Source: Comamonadaceae bacterium
Lineage (GTDB): Bacteria > Pseudomonadota > Gammaproteobacteria > Burkholderiales > Burkholderiaceae_C
Direction: 5' to 3'
Assembly (NCBI GenBank): GCA_003599455.1
Contig: QZKF01000018.1
Location: forward strand, 1-64,000
Length of the DNA: 64,000 bases
The notes below the pieces were generated by a model. It was given only the letters and a program-made list of their open reading frames with translations, did no database searches and had not been told where the DNA came from. Position numbers and translations under genes: made by a program. Of this stretch, positions 18,445 to 27,216 are shown piece by piece (the stretch's first letter is position 1; each line of letters begins with the position of its first letter).

Positions 18445-18887
18445 CCTGCGAGCGCGGCTTTCACGGCCGCGGAGACCTGGCCCATCTCGGCCTTGCCGGC
18501 CAGGCGGGCCTTCACCGCGCCCATGACCTTGCCCATGTCGCCCGGGCCCTTGGCGCCCAGCTCGGCCACGATGGCCTTCACTTCGGCGGCCACCTCGTCG
18601 GCCGACAGGCGCGCGGGCAGGTAGGCCTGCAGCACGGCCATCTCGGCGGTTTCCTTGTCCACCAGGTCCTGGCGCGCGGCCTTGGCGAAGGCCTCTATGC
18701 TGTCCTTGCGCTGCTTGACCAGCTTGTCCACGATGGCGATCACCATGGCGTCGTCCAGCTCCACGCGGTCGTCCACTTCCTTCTGCTTCATCGCGGCGGT
18801 GAGCAGGCGGATGGTGCCCAGGCGCTCGCTGTCCTTGGCGCGCATGGCGGCTTTCATGTCTTCGGTGATGCGTTCTTTCAGGCTCAT
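18441..18887 (-). CDS. yqeY: GatB/YqeY domain protein
   Basis: A 148-residue helical protein of the YqeY family, related to the tail of the GatB amidotransferase subunit. Signature stretches are MSLKERITEDMKAAMRAKD, LGTIRLLTAAMKQKEVDDR and the C-terminal GKVMGAVKARLAGKAEMG. Function is not well established; links to tRNA-dependent amidation are inferred from homology. It is placed downstream of rpsU, as in many proteobacteria, with a hairpin terminator between them. Confidence 0.92.
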   Translation of the reverse strand: MSLKERITEDMKAAMRAKDSERLGTIRLLTAAMKQKEVDDRVELDDAMVIAIVDKLVKQRKDSIEAFAKAARQDLVDKETAEMAVLQAYLPARLSADEVAAEVKAIVAELGAKGPGDMGKVMGAVKARLAGKAEMGQVSAAVKAALAG

Positions 18888-18929
18888 GGGGGCTCCTGGG
18901 TGTGGGTGGTGCGGGGGAAATCGGGCAAC

Positions 18930-18965
18930 AAAAAAGCCCGCCTGAGCGTCCTCCAGCGGGCTTTT
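18930..18965 (-). terminator. Rho-independent terminator after rpsU
   Basis: Ten-base arms AAAAGCCCGC (18932-18941) and GCGGGCTTTT (18956-18965) enclose a 14-base loop. Read on the minus strand the stem ends in six T residues. It lies between rpsU and yqeY and could attenuate read-through into yqeY. Confidence 0.8.
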
Positions 18966-18996
18966 GGGCGACCGGGACAGGCCCGGTGGCTCGTGC

Positions 18997-19209
18997 TCAG
19001 TACAGCTTTTTCGGCAGCTGCATCGAGCGCACACGCTTGTAGTGGCGCTTGACGGCAGCGGCCTTCTTGCGCTTGCGCTCGGCGGTGGGCTTTTCGTAGA
19101 ACTCGCGGGCGCGCAGGTCGGTCAGCAGGCCGAGCTTTTCGATGGTGCGCTTGAAACGGCGCAGGGCGACGTCAAAGGGTTCGTTGTCTTTTACACGGAT
19201 GGTCGTCAT
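18997..19209 (-). CDS. rpsU: 30S ribosomal protein S21
   Basis: A 70-residue very basic protein ([38 protein letters not shown]), the full length of bacterial S21. It binds the 16S rRNA platform near the anti-Shine-Dalgarno region and helps start-site recognition. A strong terminator follows directly, then yqeY on the same strand. Confidence 0.96.
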   Translation of the reverse strand: MTTIRVKDNEPFDVALRRFKRTIEKLGLLTDLRAREFYEKPTAERKRKKAAAVKRHYKRVRSMQLPKKLY

Positions 19210-19387
19210 TGGCGAAAGATATCCAGAATGCGCGGAAAGAGGATGACCGGGAAGATCGGGCCCGGGCGTCGTTTCCGCAAAATGTCCCGTCATTAACTAG
19301 TATTGGCCGACGGGGATTTGCCAGCAAAGCCTTGGATTATAGCCACTTTGGCGATGTTGGCTACCCGGTGCACCCTCGGTCGGCAGC

Positions 19388-19467
19388 GTTTCGCCGCCGG
19401 GCCGCCCCAAGGCGAAACAGCCCCCTCGGGGGGCAGCGACCCGCGCAGCGGCGGAGCGTGGGGGCTA
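19388..19467. repeat. GC-rich structured intergenic repeat (REP/BIME-like)
   Basis: The stretch contains the inverted arms GTTTCGCC (19388-19395) and GGCGAAAC (19411-19418), then a CCCCCTCGGGGGG hairpin at 19421-19433, then CCGCGCAGCGGCGGAGCGTG. From memory, elements of this pattern recur downstream of genes in Comamonadaceae genomes. It lies immediately after the stop of the HI0933-like gene and may act as a bidirectional message end. Confidence 0.5.
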
Positions 19468-19470
19468 CGC

Positions 19471-20673
19471 TCACAAGGCCTGTGCGCAGGCGTGGGCGCT
19501 GGCCCAGGCCCACTGGAAGTTGTAGCCGCCCAGCCAGCCGGTCACGTCCACCACCTCGCCGATGAAATACAGGCCTGGCTGCTTCGATTCCAGCGTCTGG
19601 GACGACAGGTCCCGCGTGTCCACGCCGCCGAGCGTGACCTCGGCCTTGCGGTAGCCCTCGGTGCCGGTCGGGGTGATGTCCCAGCGCGACAGGCGCTCGG
19701 CCAGGCGCGCCAGGGCCTTGTCGGAGGCTTCGGACACCGGGCGCTGCCAGTCGGCGTCCTGCAGCACCCAGGCGTCGGCCAGGCGGCTGGGCACCAGGCC
19801 GGCGAGTTCGTTGGCGATCAGCTTGCGCGAGGTGGCCTTGGCGCGCGCCAGCGCGGCGGGCAGGTCGGCTTCGGGCGCGAGGTCCAGGCGGATCGGCGTG
19901 CCCTCCCGCCAGTAGCTGGAAATCTGCAGCACCGCCGGGCCGGACAGGCCCCGGTGGGTGAACAGCAGGTCTTCGAGGAAGGCCATCCGGGTCTTTTTCT
20001 CGCCGGTCTCGATGCGCACCGGCAGCGCCAGGCCGGCCAGCCCGGCATACGGTGCCCAGCCTTCGCCGTCGAAGGTGAGCGGCACCAGGCCGGGGCGCGT
20101 CTCCACCAGCCGCAGACCGAACTGTGTCGCGATGCGGTAGCCGAAGTCGGTGGCGCCGATTTTCGGGATGGACAGGCCGCCGGTGGCGATCACCACCGCG
20201 CGGCTGCGCACGATGCCGCGCCCGGTGTCCAGTTCGTAGACGCTGTCGCCGCCCTGGCGCACGGCCTTGACGCCGCAGGGCTGCCAGCGCTGCACGCCGC
20301 CGGCCTCGCACTCGCGCAGCAGCATCTGGATCAGGTCGTCGGCCGAACGGTCGCAGAACAGCTGGCCCTTGTGTTTTTCGTGGAAGGCGATGCCGTGGCG
20401 CTGCACCAGGGCGATGAAATCGGCCGGCGTGTAGCGCGACAGCGCCGAGCGGCAGAAATGCGGGTTGGCGCCCAGGAAGTGCTTGTGCGGCGCCTGCGGG
20501 TCCAGCTCGCGGTTGGTGAAGTTGGCGCGCCCGCCGCCCGAGATGCGGATCTTCTCGGCGACCTTGTCGCTGTGGTCCAGTACCAGCACACGCAGGCCGC
20601 GCTGGCCCGCGACGCCGGCGCAAAAAAGGCCGGCGGCGCCAGCGCCGATGACGATGGCGTCGAAGTCTTGCAT
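19471..20673 (-). CDS. NAD(P)/FAD-dependent oxidoreductase, HI0933/YhiN family
   Basis: A 400-residue flavoprotein. The FAD motif is IVIGAGAAGLFCAGVAGQRG (residues 7-26), followed by the family signature RISGGGRANFTN near residues 43-54. VVIATGGLSIPKIGATDFGY near 154-173 and the end YFIGEVVDVTGWLGGYNFQ near 369-387 complete the HI0933-like pattern. These proteins are related to aminoacetone or NAD(P)H oxidoreductases, but their reaction is unproven. The start ATG is at 20673. The GC-rich repeat adjoins the stop. Confidence 0.9.
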   Translation of the reverse strand: MQDFDAIVIGAGAAGLFCAGVAGQRGLRVLVLDHSDKVAEKIRISGGGRANFTNRELDPQAPHKHFLGANPHFCRSALSRYTPADFIALVQRHGIAFHEKHKGQLFCDRSADDLIQMLLRECEAGGVQRWQPCGVKAVRQGGDSVYELDTGRGIVRSRAVVIATGGLSIPKIGATDFGYRIATQFGLRLVETRPGLVPLTFDGEGWAPYAGLAGLALPVRIETGEKKTRMAFLEDLLFTHRGLSGPAVLQISSYWREGTPIRLDLAPEADLPAALARAKATSRKLIANELAGLVPSRLADAWVLQDADWQRPVSEASDKALARLAERLSRWDITPTGTEGYRKAEVTLGGVDTRDLSSQTLESKQPGLYFIGEVVDVTGWLGGYNFQWAWASAHACAQAL

Positions 20674-20699
20674 GGCGCGCAGTGTAGGCGCACCCGCTG

Positions 20700-20996
20700 T
20701 CAGCCCGTGCTTCGGCTGCGTTCGGCGAGTACTGCGGCCTTGCGGGTGAGGCGGTCGATTTCGCTGGTGATGTCCGACAGCACGTTGGCCACCACCGCGA
20801 ATTCGCGGCCGTGCTGGCCGGCCCGCGCGGCCTGCAGGCGTGTCACGTCACCCTGTGCGGCCAGCACCGTCTGCAGGATCATGCGTTGCGACAGCATGCG
20901 CTGGCGCGCGGCGAGGTTCACCAGTGAGAGGCCCGCAATGTGGGCAGGAGTGTCGTTGCGCTGAAAGGTGGTGTTGGGGGCAGCGAGTGTGGTCAT
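20700..20996 (-). CDS. Small stand-alone PilJ-type domain protein
   Basis: A 98-residue protein containing LVNLAARQRMLSQRMILQTV near residues 24-43. This is the core of the PilJ-type N-terminal domain (type IV pili methyl-accepting transducer N-terminal family), which is related to nitrate/nitrite-sensing modules. The same AxRQRMLSQR core appears twice in the regulator at 30024-31319. The rest is one long helix pair without a membrane span or signalling output. ATG 20996 is chosen over an upstream start at 21056 whose 20 extra residues look non-native. It may be a soluble ligand-binding accessory protein; function unknown. Confidence 0.62.
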   Translation of the reverse strand: MTTLAAPNTTFQRNDTPAHIAGLSLVNLAARQRMLSQRMILQTVLAAQGDVTRLQAARAGQHGREFAVVANVLSDITSEIDRLTRKAAVLAERSRSTG

Positions 20997-21069
20997 GCAC
21001 AACCCCAAGCAATCGCCGGGCCACGGTTGCGCGCGTCTCGCCCGCGCGGTGCGCACCAGCGTGGCGCGC

Positions 21070-22197
21070 TCAGCCTTTCCAGGTGAACGGAAACGCGAGC
21101 TGCTTCAGAAAGCCCTTGGGTACGTAGTCGCCCAGTACGCCGTAGCGTTCGGGCCAGACCTTGTTGCTGTTGACGGCCGTGCCGAATAGGTGGTCAAGAA
21201 AGGCGTAGTGCGCGGCGTAGTTCTTGTCCAGCGCGTCGGCGTCCTGGCTGTGGTGCCAGTGGTGGAAGTTGGGCGTGACGATGAGGTAGCGCAGCGGGCC
21301 CAGGCGCACGCTCACGTTGGCGTGGTTGAACACGGCCTGGAAGCCCACCACGATGATGTAGGCGTCGATCACTTCCTTGGAAAAACCCAGCAGGTAGATG
21401 GGCCCGAGCACCAGCGTGCGCGTGATGATGGTCTCCAGGATGTGCTGGCGCGAGCCGGCCATCCAGTCCATGTGTTTGGTGCTGTGGTGCACCGCGTGCA
21501 GGCGCCAGAGCAGAGGCACCTCGTGGTAGGCGCGGTGCGTCCCGTACTGGGCGAGGTCGGCCACCAGAATGATCAGTGGCAGCGCCGCCCAGAACGGCAG
21601 GGCCGCGATCCAGCCGCGCACGCCGTCCGCCGGCACCCAGCCGAAGATGTTGTGCACCAGCAGGTTGGTCGCCAGCAGCATGAAGCCGATGACCATGTGG
21701 TTGACGATGAAGTGGTGGAAGTCGGTCTGCCACTCGGGGCGAAACACTGGCTGGTCCTTGCGCAGGGCGAAGAGCTTCTCGATGAAGATGAAGATCAGCG
21801 CCGAGCCCAGCAGATCGAGGATGAACCAGTCCATGCCGATGTAGGGCGTGTGGTCGGGGAAGTTCGGGTCCACCTCCACCTGGTGCCCACCCAGCAGCGC
21901 GCTGAGCGTGACCAGCGCGAACGCAAAGGCCGAGAGCCAGCGCGCGCGGTTGAACAACACGTTCACCAGGCTCAGGCCGCCGGCGATGACCATGCCCCCG
22001 AAGAGCAACTGGCGCATGAGGCCCACGTCGTACTGCTGGCGCAGCTGGGGCGTGGTGAGGTACTGCGGGAAGTGAAAGGCCATCACGCCGAGGAAACACA
22101 GGATGGCCAGTGACAGCGCGATGGCACCGGTGACGAGGCCACGGCCCGGGCGCAACGCGCCGTGGCCTTCGGTGAACTGGTTGAGTTTCTTGAGCAT
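21070..22197 (-). CDS. Sterol desaturase/fatty acid hydroxylase family protein
   Basis: A 375-residue membrane protein with helices near residues 24-43, 67-86, 92-108, 125-145, 167-187 and 200-222. The diiron histidine motifs follow: HRAYH near 227, HAVHH near 241 and HHWHH near 320, the three-box pattern of the fatty acid hydroxylase superfamily. It would use O2 to hydroxylate or desaturate a lipid; the substrate is unknown. It is on the same strand as cobA with 69 bases between, so it may be transcribed from the nitrate operon, though no functional link is evident. Confidence 0.87.
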   Translation of the reverse strand: MLKKLNQFTEGHGALRPGRGLVTGAIALSLAILCFLGVMAFHFPQYLTTPQLRQQYDVGLMRQLLFGGMVIAGGLSLVNVLFNRARWLSAFAFALVTLSALLGGHQVEVDPNFPDHTPYIGMDWFILDLLGSALIFIFIEKLFALRKDQPVFRPEWQTDFHHFIVNHMVIGFMLLATNLLVHNIFGWVPADGVRGWIAALPFWAALPLIILVADLAQYGTHRAYHEVPLLWRLHAVHHSTKHMDWMAGSRQHILETIITRTLVLGPIYLLGFSKEVIDAYIIVVGFQAVFNHANVSVRLGPLRYLIVTPNFHHWHHSQDADALDKNYAAHYAFLDHLFGTAVNSNKVWPERYGVLGDYVPKGFLKQLAFPFTWKG

Positions 22198-22266
22198 GCA
22201 GAAGGCTCCCGAGCGTCCTGAAGGGGACGCGGCTGCGGCAGTGTAGCGGGGCGCTGGCGCGCGGGC

Positions 22267-23067
22267 TCAGGCCGTGCGGGCGAGCGGCAGCGGGGCCTGA
22301 AGGGCGGCCACGCCGCTCACCACGTCGCCCACCACGATCACCGCCGGGCTGCCCAGGCCTTCGCGCTCGATGGTGGCGCGCAACTGCCCCAGCGTGGTGA
22401 GTGCGTGGCGCTGCTGGGGCAGGCTGGCGTACTGGATCACCGCCAGCGGCGTGTGTGCCGGCAGGCCGGTGAGCAGGTCCTGCTCGATCTGCGCGGCGCT
22501 GGACACGCCCATGTAGATCACGAGCGTCAACTTCGCGTCGCGCGCGGTGGCGGCCAGGGCCTGCCAGTCGGTGCCGGCGTCGCCCGGCTTGGCATGGCCG
22601 GTGACGAAGACCACGCCGTGCGCGTGCTCGCGGTGCGTGAGCGGCACGCCCAGCGAGGTCAGGCCGGCGAGGCCGGCCGTGATGCCGTTGACCACCTGCA
22701 CCTCGATGCCGGCGGCGCGCAGGTGCTCCACCTCTTCGCCACCGCGCCCGAAGATGAAAGGGTCGCCCCCCTTGAGGCGCACCACGACCTCGCCTTCGCG
22801 CGCGGCCATCACCATGAGCTTTTCGATGAAGGCCTGTGGCGTGCTCTTGCATCCGCCGCGCTTGCCCACGTGCACGATGCGCGCGCGCGGCGATGCGTGT
22901 GCGAGCACACCTTCGCTCACCAGGTCGTCGACCAGCAGCACGGTGGCGGCGCTGATGGCCTTGACCGCCTTGAGCGTGAGCAGCTCGGGGTCGCCGGGGC
23001 CGGCGCCCACCAGGGCCACGGTACCGGGCAGGAACTCAGATGGCGAGGGCATGGGTTGCGGATTCAT
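22267..23067 (-). CDS. cobA: Uroporphyrinogen-III C-methyltransferase
   Basis: A 266-residue SAM-dependent methyltransferase making precorrin-2, the branch point to siroheme and cobalamin. Family motifs are VALVGAGPGDPELLTLKA near residues 17-34, VVVRLKGGDPFIFGRGGEE near 93-111 and VNGITAGLAG near 124-133. It lacks the CysG N-terminal siroheme-synthase half. It lies last in nirB-nirD-nasA-ybiB-cobA and would supply siroheme for NirB. The start ATG 23067 overlaps the end of ybiB by 32 bases; ATG 23052 is an alternative. Confidence 0.93.
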   Translation of the reverse strand: MNPQPMPSPSEFLPGTVALVGAGPGDPELLTLKAVKAISAATVLLVDDLVSEGVLAHASPRARIVHVGKRGGCKSTPQAFIEKLMVMAAREGEVVVRLKGGDPFIFGRGGEEVEHLRAAGIEVQVVNGITAGLAGLTSLGVPLTHREHAHGVVFVTGHAKPGDAGTDWQALAATARDAKLTLVIYMGVSSAAQIEQDLLTGLPAHTPLAVIQYASLPQQRHALTTLGQLRATIEREGLGSPAVIVVGDVVSGVAALQAPLPLARTA

Positions 23068-23965
23068 GGTGGTGAAGCTCTCGCAAGATGTGTTCCACCT
23101 GCAGGGCAATCGGCGTGGGAACGGGCTCGGTGCCGTCGAGCACCGCACGGATGTAAGCGGCTGTGTTCAACGCATCCACGTCGGGCAGCGCAGGCAGCTT
23201 GGCCAGCGGGCCGTCCTGCTGCGCCTGCACTTCGGTGCGCTCGCCATCGCGGAACACTTCCATGCGCGGCGTGCGGCGTGCGTCGGCCACGGGCTCGCCT
23301 TCGGTGCCGCGCAGCAGCAGCGCGTGCGCGCCGGTGAGCGCCCAGGTGGCGGCCATGGAGCTGGCGTACTCGGGGTGGGTGTAGCTGCCGACGATGAAGG
23401 CGCGGCCTGCGCAGGGGTTCATCAGTTTCACCAGGCTGTGTGCCGGGTTGCGCAGGCCGACCGCGCGGCGCACGTCGAGCAGGCGCTTGAGGTCGGGGCT
23501 GAGCACCTCGGTGGGCACGAATGCGACTTCGCCCGCGCGCAACGCAGGCGCGCTGTGCGCGGGCTCGATGCCGAGCGCCGCGAACACGCTGGCGGACGAC
23601 ACGCGCTTGTCTTCGGTGGCGGTGCCGTGCACCAGCACCGCCGCGCCACGACGCGCCAGCAGCAGCGCGAGCAGCGGCGTGAGCACCGGCAGCTTGCGCG
23701 CGCCGTTGTAGCTGGGCAGCACCACGGTGGGGTGGCCGGCGTCGGGCAGCTTGTGCAGGCGCGCGTGCGCGGCGTCCAGGAAGCCCGCCATCTCTTCCGG
23801 CGTCTCGCCCTTGATGCGCATGGCCAGGCAGAAGCCGCCCACTTCGAGGTCGGTCACGGCGCCGTCGAGCACCTGGCCCAGCAGGTCGGTGGCCTGGGCG
23901 CGCGTGAGCGAGCGGGCGCCGTCCTTGCCGCGGCCGATCTCCTTGATGTAGTGGCTGATGCCCAT
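23036..23965 (-). CDS. ybiB: DNA-binding protein YbiB (TrpD2 family)
   Basis: A 309-residue relative of anthranilate phosphoribosyltransferase. YbiB/TrpD2 proteins keep the TrpD fold but bind nucleic acids rather than phosphoribosyl diphosphate. Visible features are the N-terminal helical domain (YIKEIGRGKDGARSLTRAQA), GGFCLAMRIKGETPEEMAGF near residue 43, and AAVLVHGTATEDKRVSSA near 115 in place of the TrpD Gly-rich loop. Its position between nasA and cobA recurs in betaproteobacteria, and E. coli ybiB is SOS-linked; its role in nitrate assimilation is unclear. The 3' end overlaps cobA. Confidence 0.88.
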   Translation of the reverse strand: MGISHYIKEIGRGKDGARSLTRAQATDLLGQVLDGAVTDLEVGGFCLAMRIKGETPEEMAGFLDAAHARLHKLPDAGHPTVVLPSYNGARKLPVLTPLLALLLARRGAAVLVHGTATEDKRVSSASVFAALGIEPAHSAPALRAGEVAFVPTEVLSPDLKRLLDVRRAVGLRNPAHSLVKLMNPCAGRAFIVGSYTHPEYASSMAATWALTGAHALLLRGTEGEPVADARRTPRMEVFRDGERTEVQAQQDGPLAKLPALPDVDALNTAAYIRAVLDGTEPVPTPIALQVEHILRELHHHESATHALAI

Positions 23966-24022
23966 GGCGCGCGATTGTCCAGCAAGTTTGATGACTTGGC
24001 GTTATATGGCCACAGCGCGCGG

Positions 24023-26836
24023 TCAGGCGGTCTGCAGCGCCGGCGCGCTGCCGCGCACCAGTCGCTTGATTTCGGGCAGGCAGGAGCCGCAGTTGGTGCC
24101 GCAGCGCAGGCTGGCCTGCAGCGCGGCCAGGCGTTGCGCCTCGTTGCCTTCGCAGGTCTGCAGCCGGGCCTGGATGGCGTCGTCGGTCACGTTGAAGCAG
24201 GTGCAGATCTGCTTGCCCCGGGCCGCGATCGCCACCGGCGCCCGGGCACCGGGCATGAGCAGCAGGCGCCCGTAGGCGGCCGCGGGCAGTTCGTCCTGCA
24301 GCAGGGGTTTGATCCAGACCTCGGCGCGCGTGTCGCCCGCGAGCACGAAGGCCTCGAGCCGCGTGGATTCGCCCTCGCGCACCAGGCGCGCGGTGCGGCG
24401 CTGGCCCAGGCGTTTGTCGGCGTAGCGCAGCACGTCGGCGGCGTCGAGCCCGAGCAGCGCCTCGATGCGCTCGACCAGCGCGGGCTCGGGCGCCTCGTGC
24501 GCGGCGGCGCGGAACAGCACGCCGGTGCGCTCGGTGCCGGCGGCGGCCTCGGCCAGCGGCACGCCGTTGGAGAACGGCACGCAGGAAGCGAACGGAAACT
24601 GCGCCATCAGCTCGCGCAGCCCCTCGCGCGCGGCCAGGGCTTTTGCATCGGGCAGCCAGGCCATGGCCAGCAGCGTCCAGGGCAGCTCGGCCTTGAGCAC
24701 CTTCACCGCCGCGTGCTTGAGCTCGGGCTGTTTTGACGAGGGGCAATAAGCCGAGGTGGTGAGCGCGTTGACGCCGGCGAGCCGCTCGCCGGTGCTGCTC
24801 AGGCCGCTGAGGTATTCCGCGCCCCAGTGCATGGCGATGAAGGCCTGCGACAGGCCGATCTCGGGCGAGCCCTGCGCCGGCACCAGGATGGAGCCGCGCT
24901 TGCTGGTCACGTGCACCAGGTCACCGTCCTTCAGGCCGCGGCGCTCCATGTCCTGCGGGTGCAGCTGCACGGCGGGCTCGGCCACATGGCCGAACAGGCG
25001 GCCCAGCGTGCCGGTGCGTGTCATGCCGTGCCACTGGTCGCGCAGGCGGCCGGTGGTGAGCGAGAACGGGTAGCGCGATTCGCGCGGCTCGGCCAGCGGC
25101 ACGAAGGGCAGGGCGGCGAAGCGGGCCTTGCCGTCGGGCGTGGGGAAAACGCCGTCTTCGTACAGGCGCTGTTTGCCTTGTGTCTCGCCGGCCTTGATCG
25201 GCCACTGCTGCGGCCCCTGCTGCTGCAGCATGGCATAGGACAGGCCGGTGATGTCGAGGTCGCGCCCGCGCGTGGATTCGCGGTGTTCGAGCCAGAGGCT
25301 TTCGGCGTCGGGGTAGGGGAACAGCGTGGGCTGGCCGGGGCGCAGGCGGGCTTCGAGCCGCTGCGCGACGTCGACCACGATGCGCCAGTCGTGCCGCGCC
25401 TGGCCCGGCGCGGGCACGGCCGGGCGCACGCGGCTGATGCGGCGCTCGCTGTTGGTGACGGTGCCGTCCTTCTCGCCCCAGGTGGTGGCGGGCAGCAGCA
25501 GGTCGGCGTAGTCGCAGGTGGCGGCGGTGGCGTAGGCCTCCTGCACCACCACGAACTCGGCTCGCTGCAGGGCGCGGCGCACAGTGGCCTGGTCGGGCAT
25601 GGACTGGGCGGGGTTGGTGCAGGCGATCCACAGCGCCTTGATCTCACCGTCGGCCGCGGCCTGGAACATCTCCACCGCGCTCTTGCCCGGCTTCTCGGGC
25701 ACCGAGGGAACGCCCCAGAGCGCGGCCACCTCGGCACGGTGTTGCGGGTTGGCCAGGTCGCGGTGGGCGCTCAGCAGGTTGGCCAGGCCGCCGACCTCGC
25801 GCCCGCCCATGGCGTTGGGCTGGCCGGTCAGGCTGAACGGGCCGGCGCCGGGCTTGCCGATCTGGCCGGTAGCCAGGTGCAGGTTGATCAGCGTGGCGTT
25901 CTTCGCGGTGCCGCTGCTGCTCTGGTTCAGGCCCTGGCAGTACAGGCTGAGCGTGGCCGGCGAGGTGGCGAACCACTGCGCGGCGGTGAACAGGTCTTCC
26001 TTCGGCACGCCGCAGGCCTGGGCCACTCGCTCGGGCGTGTACTCGCGCACCAGCGTTTTCAGGGCCTCGAAGCCGGTGGTGTGCGCGGCCATCCAGGCCG
26101 TGTCGAGCCAGCCTTCCCACAGCATGATGTGCAGCAGGCCGTGGAACAGCATCACGTCGCTGCCGGGTTGCAGTGGCAGGAACAGGTCGGCGAAGCCGGC
26201 CGTGTCGGTGCGGCGCGGGTCGGCCACGATCACCTTCATGGCCGGGTTGGCCTGCTTCGCTGCTTCGATGCGGCGGAACAGCACCGGGTGTGCGAACGCC
26301 GCGTTGCTGCCGACGATGAGCAGGCAGCTGGCGTGGTTCACGTCGTCGTAGCAGGCGGGCGGCGCGTCGGCGCCCAGCGTGAGCTTGTAGCCGGCCACCG
26401 CGCTGCTCATGCACAGGCGCGAGTTGGTGTCGACGTTGTTGGTGCCGATCAGGCCCTTGGCCAGCTTGTTGAAGGCATAGTAGTCCTCGGTCAGCAACTG
26501 GCCGCTGATGTAGAAGCCCACCGCATCGGGGCCGTGGTTCTCGATGACCGAGGCGAAGCGCTCGGTGGCGAGATCGAGCGCAGCGTCCCAGGCCAGGGGC
26601 TGCGCGGGTGCGCCGCGTTGCAGCCGCCGCAGGGGCTGCAGCAGGCGCGTCTGCTGCGCGATCGCGGGCGTGGCGGTGAGGTGCAGCGTCTGGCCCTTGG
26701 TGCAGAGCTTGCCGAAATTGGCCGGGTGCAGCGGGTCGCCGCGCACCGCGGTGATCTGGCTGCCCACGCTGTCGATCAGCACCCCACAGCCCACGCCGCA
26801 GTAGGGGCAGGTCGAGCGGGTGGTGGTCGGGTTCAT
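24023..26836 (-). CDS. nasA: Assimilatory nitrate reductase catalytic subunit
   Basis: A 937-residue molybdoenzyme reducing nitrate to nitrite in the cytoplasm. The N-terminal [4Fe-4S] motif TCPYCGVGCGVL (residues 9-20) with LCTKG near 45 is followed by molybdopterin domains (QLLTEDYYAFNKLAKGLIGT; LIVGSNAAFAHPVLFRRI; GREVGGLANLLS). The C-terminus adds a BFD-like [2Fe-2S] domain, ICTCFNVTDD and RCGTNCGSCLPEIKRLV near residues 874-925, as in Klebsiella NasA. No separate NADH-dehydrogenase subunit (NasC type) is encoded here, so the electron donor must come from elsewhere. The start codon overlaps the nirD stop by ATGA. Confidence 0.93.
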   Translation of the reverse strand: MNPTTTRSTCPYCGVGCGVLIDSVGSQITAVRGDPLHPANFGKLCTKGQTLHLTATPAIAQQTRLLQPLRRLQRGAPAQPLAWDAALDLATERFASVIENHGPDAVGFYISGQLLTEDYYAFNKLAKGLIGTNNVDTNSRLCMSSAVAGYKLTLGADAPPACYDDVNHASCLLIVGSNAAFAHPVLFRRIEAAKQANPAMKVIVADPRRTDTAGFADLFLPLQPGSDVMLFHGLLHIMLWEGWLDTAWMAAHTTGFEALKTLVREYTPERVAQACGVPKEDLFTAAQWFATSPATLSLYCQGLNQSSSGTAKNATLINLHLATGQIGKPGAGPFSLTGQPNAMGGREVGGLANLLSAHRDLANPQHRAEVAALWGVPSVPEKPGKSAVEMFQAAADGEIKALWIACTNPAQSMPDQATVRRALQRAEFVVVQEAYATAATCDYADLLLPATTWGEKDGTVTNSERRISRVRPAVPAPGQARHDWRIVVDVAQRLEARLRPGQPTLFPYPDAESLWLEHRESTRGRDLDITGLSYAMLQQQGPQQWPIKAGETQGKQRLYEDGVFPTPDGKARFAALPFVPLAEPRESRYPFSLTTGRLRDQWHGMTRTGTLGRLFGHVAEPAVQLHPQDMERRGLKDGDLVHVTSKRGSILVPAQGSPEIGLSQAFIAMHWGAEYLSGLSSTGERLAGVNALTTSAYCPSSKQPELKHAAVKVLKAELPWTLLAMAWLPDAKALAAREGLRELMAQFPFASCVPFSNGVPLAEAAAGTERTGVLFRAAAHEAPEPALVERIEALLGLDAADVLRYADKRLGQRRTARLVREGESTRLEAFVLAGDTRAEVWIKPLLQDELPAAAYGRLLLMPGARAPVAIAARGKQICTCFNVTDDAIQARLQTCEGNEAQRLAALQASLRCGTNCGSCLPEIKRLVRGSAPALQTA

Positions 26837-27216
26837 GCGGTGGCGGTCTTGCGCTGCGGGCCGGCGACGGGGCGGGTGAGGTCGGTGGCGTGGCTGGCGA
26901 GTTCCTGTGCGTCCAGGTGCACCACGCCATCTTCGACCTTCACCGCGAACTTCGGCGTGCAGCCTTCGTCGGGCTCCCTGGCGCAGCCGCTGTCCAGGCC
27001 GATGGTCCAGTTGTGCAGCGGGCAGGCCACCTGGGTGCCGAAGACGATGCCCTGGCTCAGCGGGCCGCCCTTGTGCGGGCAGCGGTCCAGCAGGGCGAAC
27101 ACCTCGTCGCGGTCGTTGCGGAACACCGCCACGTCCAGGCCCTGCTCGCGTTGCACGCAACGGGAGCCCAGCACGGGAATGTCGTCCACGCGGGCAATCG
27201 GAATCCAGACGCTCAT
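26833..27216 (-). CDS. nirD: Nitrite reductase small subunit (Rieske-type)
   Basis: A 127-residue Rieske-like subunit of NADH-nitrite reductase. The [2Fe-2S] motifs are intact: CPHKGGPLSQG near residues 46-56 and CPLHNW near 65-70. The enteric NirD protein lacks cluster ligands, so this one is of the cluster-carrying type. It overlaps nirB upstream and nasA downstream, each by ATGA. Together with NirB it reduces nitrite to ammonium. Confidence 0.93.
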   Translation of the reverse strand: MSVWIPIARVDDIPVLGSRCVQREQGLDVAVFRNDRDEVFALLDRCPHKGGPLSQGIVFGTQVACPLHNWTIGLDSGCAREPDEGCTPKFAVKVEDGVVHLDAQELASHATDLTRPVAGPQRKTATA

